Below are positions 62,007 to 64,000 of a stretch of 64,000 nucleotides of DNA, piece after piece. The stretch comes from Mycobacteriales bacterium (GTDB lineage: Bacteria > Actinomycetota > Actinomycetes > Mycobacteriales > SCTD01): the NCBI GenBank assembly GCA_040902655.1, contig JBBDWV010000005.1:1-64000 (forward strand), given 5' to 3'. Position 1 is the first letter of the stretch, and the number at the start of each line of letters is the position of its first letter. The position numbers and the translations under genes were made by a program. Under the pieces are notes generated by a model. That model was not told the origin of the DNA, ran no database searches, and was given only the letters and a program-made list of their open reading frames with translations.

Positions 62007-62999
62007 TCACACCTTCGCGTCGGTCAACGTCGACGGTACGAACAGGTCGTCGGGATCGAGCAGCCGCGCGGTGAAGCCCTGGTCATGGGCATAGCGCAGC
62101 AGCGTCGTGAGGGTCGCCCGGTTGGCATCGACCCCGTAGGCGAACACGTCGCCGAGCAGCTGGGCCTCCTGCTCGGCATAGGCCGTCTCCCAGATCAGCG
62201 AGGAGAAGGACACTGCGGAGTCGCGCAGTGCGGGAGCGGCCTGCGCCCGCGCCAGTTCGAAGCCGTGCCGCAGGTTGTTGGCCAGCCACGGGTGTTCCTC
62301 GACGAGAGTCCGTTTGACCACCACGACGTGCATCAGGGGCACGACCCCCGTCCGGCGGAAGAACTCCTGCTCCTCGTTCCGGTAGTCCGGGAAGAGCCGC
62401 CGGATCCGCGGGTCCGCCTTCAGGAACGCGGCCGGTGGCCGGGCGCTGATCAGGGCGTCGATACCGCCGCTCAGCAGCTGGTCGCTGAGGGTTTGGCCGG
62501 CGCCCAGCGGCTCGACCGTGAACTGGTCCGGGGGGGTGACCCGTGACTTCTCCTGCCGGCCCGGCTCCTCCAGCCCACCGGTCCGCCAGCGGACACCGGC
62601 AAGATCCAGCCCGTAGTGCTCGCCGAGGATGCCCCGCATCCACAGCGACGCGGTCATGCTCCACTCCGGCGTACCGATCGATCGGCCGGCCAGGTCGGCG
62701 GCGTCGGTGATCGGCGAGTCGGCCCGCACGTAGACCGCGGAGTGCCGGAAGGCCCGCGACGGGAAGACCGGGATCGCGCACAGCGGACGGTCGGCCTGTT
62801 CCACCGCCGCGATGTAGGCGCCGAAGGAGAACTCGGCGGCATCGAATTCGTTGTACCTGCCCTGCCGCCAGAACAGGTCCTCGATCCCGGTCTCGAGGTA
62901 GCGTAGGTCCACCCCCTCGATGTGCACGGAGCCGTCGTAAAGCCCTCGCGTGCGGTCGTAGACCACGCCGGCGTAGGTGAGCGGGACAGCATGCGACAC
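62007..62999 (-). CDS. 4,5-dihydroxyphthalate-decarboxylase-like protein
   Basis: 330-residue protein of the Pht5-like group inside the periplasmic-binding-protein-like fold. The block FDAAEFSFGAYIAA near residues 52-65 and the AIPVFPSRAFRHS segment near 75-87 are typical of Pht5. No signal peptide, so it is cytoplasmic, as needed for a decarboxylase. GTG 62999 has AGGAGG five bases upstream. It would convert 4,5-dihydroxyphthalate to protocatechuate, linking the Rieske system to pcaGH, but some homologues act on other compounds. Confidence 0.75.
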   Translation of the reverse strand: MSHAVPLTYAGVVYDRTRGLYDGSVHIEGVDLRYLETGIEDLFWRQGRYNEFDAAEFSFGAYIAAVEQADRPLCAIPVFPSRAFRHSAVYVRADSPITDAADLAGRSIGTPEWSMTASLWMRGILGEHYGLDLAGVRWRTGGLEEPGRQEKSRVTPPDQFTVEPLGAGQTLSDQLLSGGIDALISARPPAAFLKADPRIRRLFPDYRNEEQEFFRRTGVVPLMHVVVVKRTLVEEHPWLANNLRHGFELARAQAAPALRDSAVSFSSLIWETAYAEQEAQLLGDVFAYGVDANRATLTTLLRYAHDQGFTARLLDPDDLFVPSTLTDAKV

Positions 63000-63019
63000 G
63001 TTTCCTCCTGGAGCGGACG

Positions 63020-63985
63020 CTAGGTGAGCAGCAGGCCGGCGACACCGCCGAGGATGAGCAGGCCGCCCACGACCGTCCGGCCGGTCACCGCTTCACGGTT
63101 GTGCAGGAACAGCACACTCACGGGGATGACGATGACCGGCAGGGCGGCCGCCACCACGACGGCGACAGCGATCGGGATGTAGCGGGTGGAGGCGATGAGC
63201 GCGATCTGCGCCGAGATGGTCAGGACCCCCGACAGGCCCCACAGGTAGACCCCCAGTCGATCGGCCTCGCGCACGCGCACGACCAGCGAGCGCACCTGGG
63301 TGTGCAGCAGGAGATAGGCGAGGGTGCCGGCGACCGCGCCGACGAAGCCACCGAGGACCGGCTCGTTCCACTCCCGGACGCCGGTGCTGCGGATCACGTT
63401 GCCCACCGCGTAGGAGAAGGCACCGGTGAGGGCCAGCGCGATCTCGCGGGTCGGCAGGGCGCCGAACTTCTTGCCCGGCAGGCGGACGTGCCGGTCCTCG
63501 ACGGCGACCGGTTGATGGGGTGTGTCCCCGCTGGCGACGGCCACCGGAGTCGGCCGCTCGGCGCGTATCCGGGTCGTCAGGTAGAGCCCGAGGATCACGG
63601 CGAGGATGAAGCCGATGGCATCCACGCCGAGCCGTTCGCCAAGAAAGATCCAGCTGATGATCCCGGCGAAGACCGGATTGGTGATCTGCAGCGACGTCGC
63701 GCGCGATGGCCCGATCGCGTGGACCGAGAGGAAGAACAGCCGGCGCCCGAGGTAGCTGGTGAACAGCCCGCCGACAGCGAACATTGCAAAGGCGTCCCAC
63801 TGCACCACGAACGGGCCCGACGCAACGACACGCTGGAGCAGCACAACAAGCCCGGAGAAGACGACGTTGGCCCCGAGCGCCAACAGAAAGCCGATCTCCT
63901 GCCCGAGCCGTGGGGACACGACGCTGACCAACAGCGCATTCGCGCTGAACAGCAGCAGCGCGAGCAGCGCGAGGGCTTCACCCAC
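63020..63985 (-). CDS. EamA/DMT-family transporter
   Basis: At least 321 residues with ten hydrophobic helices in two repeated halves, typical of drug/metabolite transporters. The first helix follows directly after GTG 63985, which fits a normal start, but the frame remains open to the window edge, so the true start may lie beyond it. Ends 20 bases before the Pht5-like gene on the same strand, probably one transcript. Confidence 0.8.
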   Translation of the reverse strand: MGEALALLALLLFSANALLVSVVSPRLGQEIGFLLALGANVVFSGLVVLLQRVVASGPFVVQWDAFAMFAVGGLFTSYLGRRLFFLSVHAIGPSRATSLQITNPVFAGIISWIFLGERLGVDAIGFILAVILGLYLTTRIRAERPTPVAVASGDTPHQPVAVEDRHVRLPGKKFGALPTREIALALTGAFSYAVGNVIRSTGVREWNEPVLGGFVGAVAGTLAYLLLHTQVRSLVVRVREADRLGVYLWGLSGVLTISAQIALIASTRYIPIAVAVVVAAALPVIVIPVSVLFLHNREAVTGRTVVGGLLILGGVAGLLLT

Positions 63986-64000
63986 GTGCAGGCCCGACCT

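Noticed and set aside
1-64000. tRNA, rRNA, insertion sequences, integrase genes, phage genes
   Set aside because: None could be recognised by reading; no transposase or integrase motifs appear among the proteins and no tRNA-like clover-leaf was found in the gaps.

Overview
The window is high-GC DNA (roughly 70% by eye) with dense genes, many GTG and some TTG starts, and 4-base ATGA/GTGA overlaps. It contains a fasR-fabD-fabH-acpP-fabF fatty-acid cluster, an InhA-type enoyl reductase, a soluble acyl-ACP desaturase and a wax ester/DGAT enzyme. Together these point to an actinobacterium (streptomycete-, Pseudonocardia- or Geodermatophilus-like; genus not resolvable from sequence alone). I saw no RNA genes, insertion sequences, phage genes or CRISPR arrays.

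Positions 1-19.5 kb look like core lipid and sugar metabolism. They hold a WS/DGAT acyltransferase, a methylcrotonyl-CoA-carboxylase-like biotin enzyme (accA1/accD1), a membrane metallophosphoesterase and a fatty-acid operon running from fasR/fabD down to an InhA/FabI reductase. A family GH65 disaccharide phosphorylase coupled to beta-phosphoglucomutase, an AI-2E-type membrane protein and two hypothetical genes follow.

From 19.6 kb onward the window is an aromatic and ketone catabolic island. (i) pcaHGBLIJ: the complete protocatechuate ortho-cleavage route up to 3-oxoadipyl-CoA. (ii) 25.5-32.6 kb: aldehyde dehydrogenase, zinc alcohol dehydrogenase and a three-subunit HyuA/HyuB/gamma enzyme of the acetone-carboxylase/hydantoinase superfamily. 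(iii) 32.9-34.6 kb: a nadC paralogue with an isochorismatase-fold amidohydrolase. (iv) 34.6-39.8 kb: a complete lower meta-cleavage operon (hydratase, acylating acetaldehyde dehydrogenase, aldolase, 4-oxalocrotonate decarboxylase, 4-oxalocrotonate tautomerase, hydroxymuconic semialdehyde dehydrogenase) with a divergent IclR regulator. (v) 40.6-46.4 kb: an upper pathway of LigB-type extradiol dioxygenase, meta-cleavage hydrolase, Rieske oxygenase, a 74-residue zinc-ribbon protein, a Gfo/Idh/MocA dehydrogenase and a one-component reductase, with a divergent MarR regulator and an ACMSD-like amidohydrolase. (vi) 48.4-60.7 kb: a family III CoA-transferase, then a convergent operon of about 11 kb. 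That operon joins a TRAP importer to gamma, HyuA, HyuB, a URO-D-like protein, a second HyuA and an amidohydrolase. (vii) 60.8-64 kb: an MFS exporter, a 4,5-dihydroxyphthalate-decarboxylase-like protein and an EamA transporter, possibly cut at its start by the window edge.

Taken together, a Rieske oxygenase system, a Gfo/Idh/MocA dihydrodiol dehydrogenase and a dihydroxyphthalate-decarboxylase-like enzyme could feed phthalate-like acids to protocatechuate and the pca genes. The LigB, hydrolase and meta operon could instead degrade a substituted catechol to pyruvate and acetyl-CoA. The two ATP-dependent carboxylase-like modules would handle ketones or related carbonyl compounds. The most novel item is the second module: its subunit inventory resembles the five-subunit acetophenone carboxylase, but with a URO-D-like protein in the fifth place.
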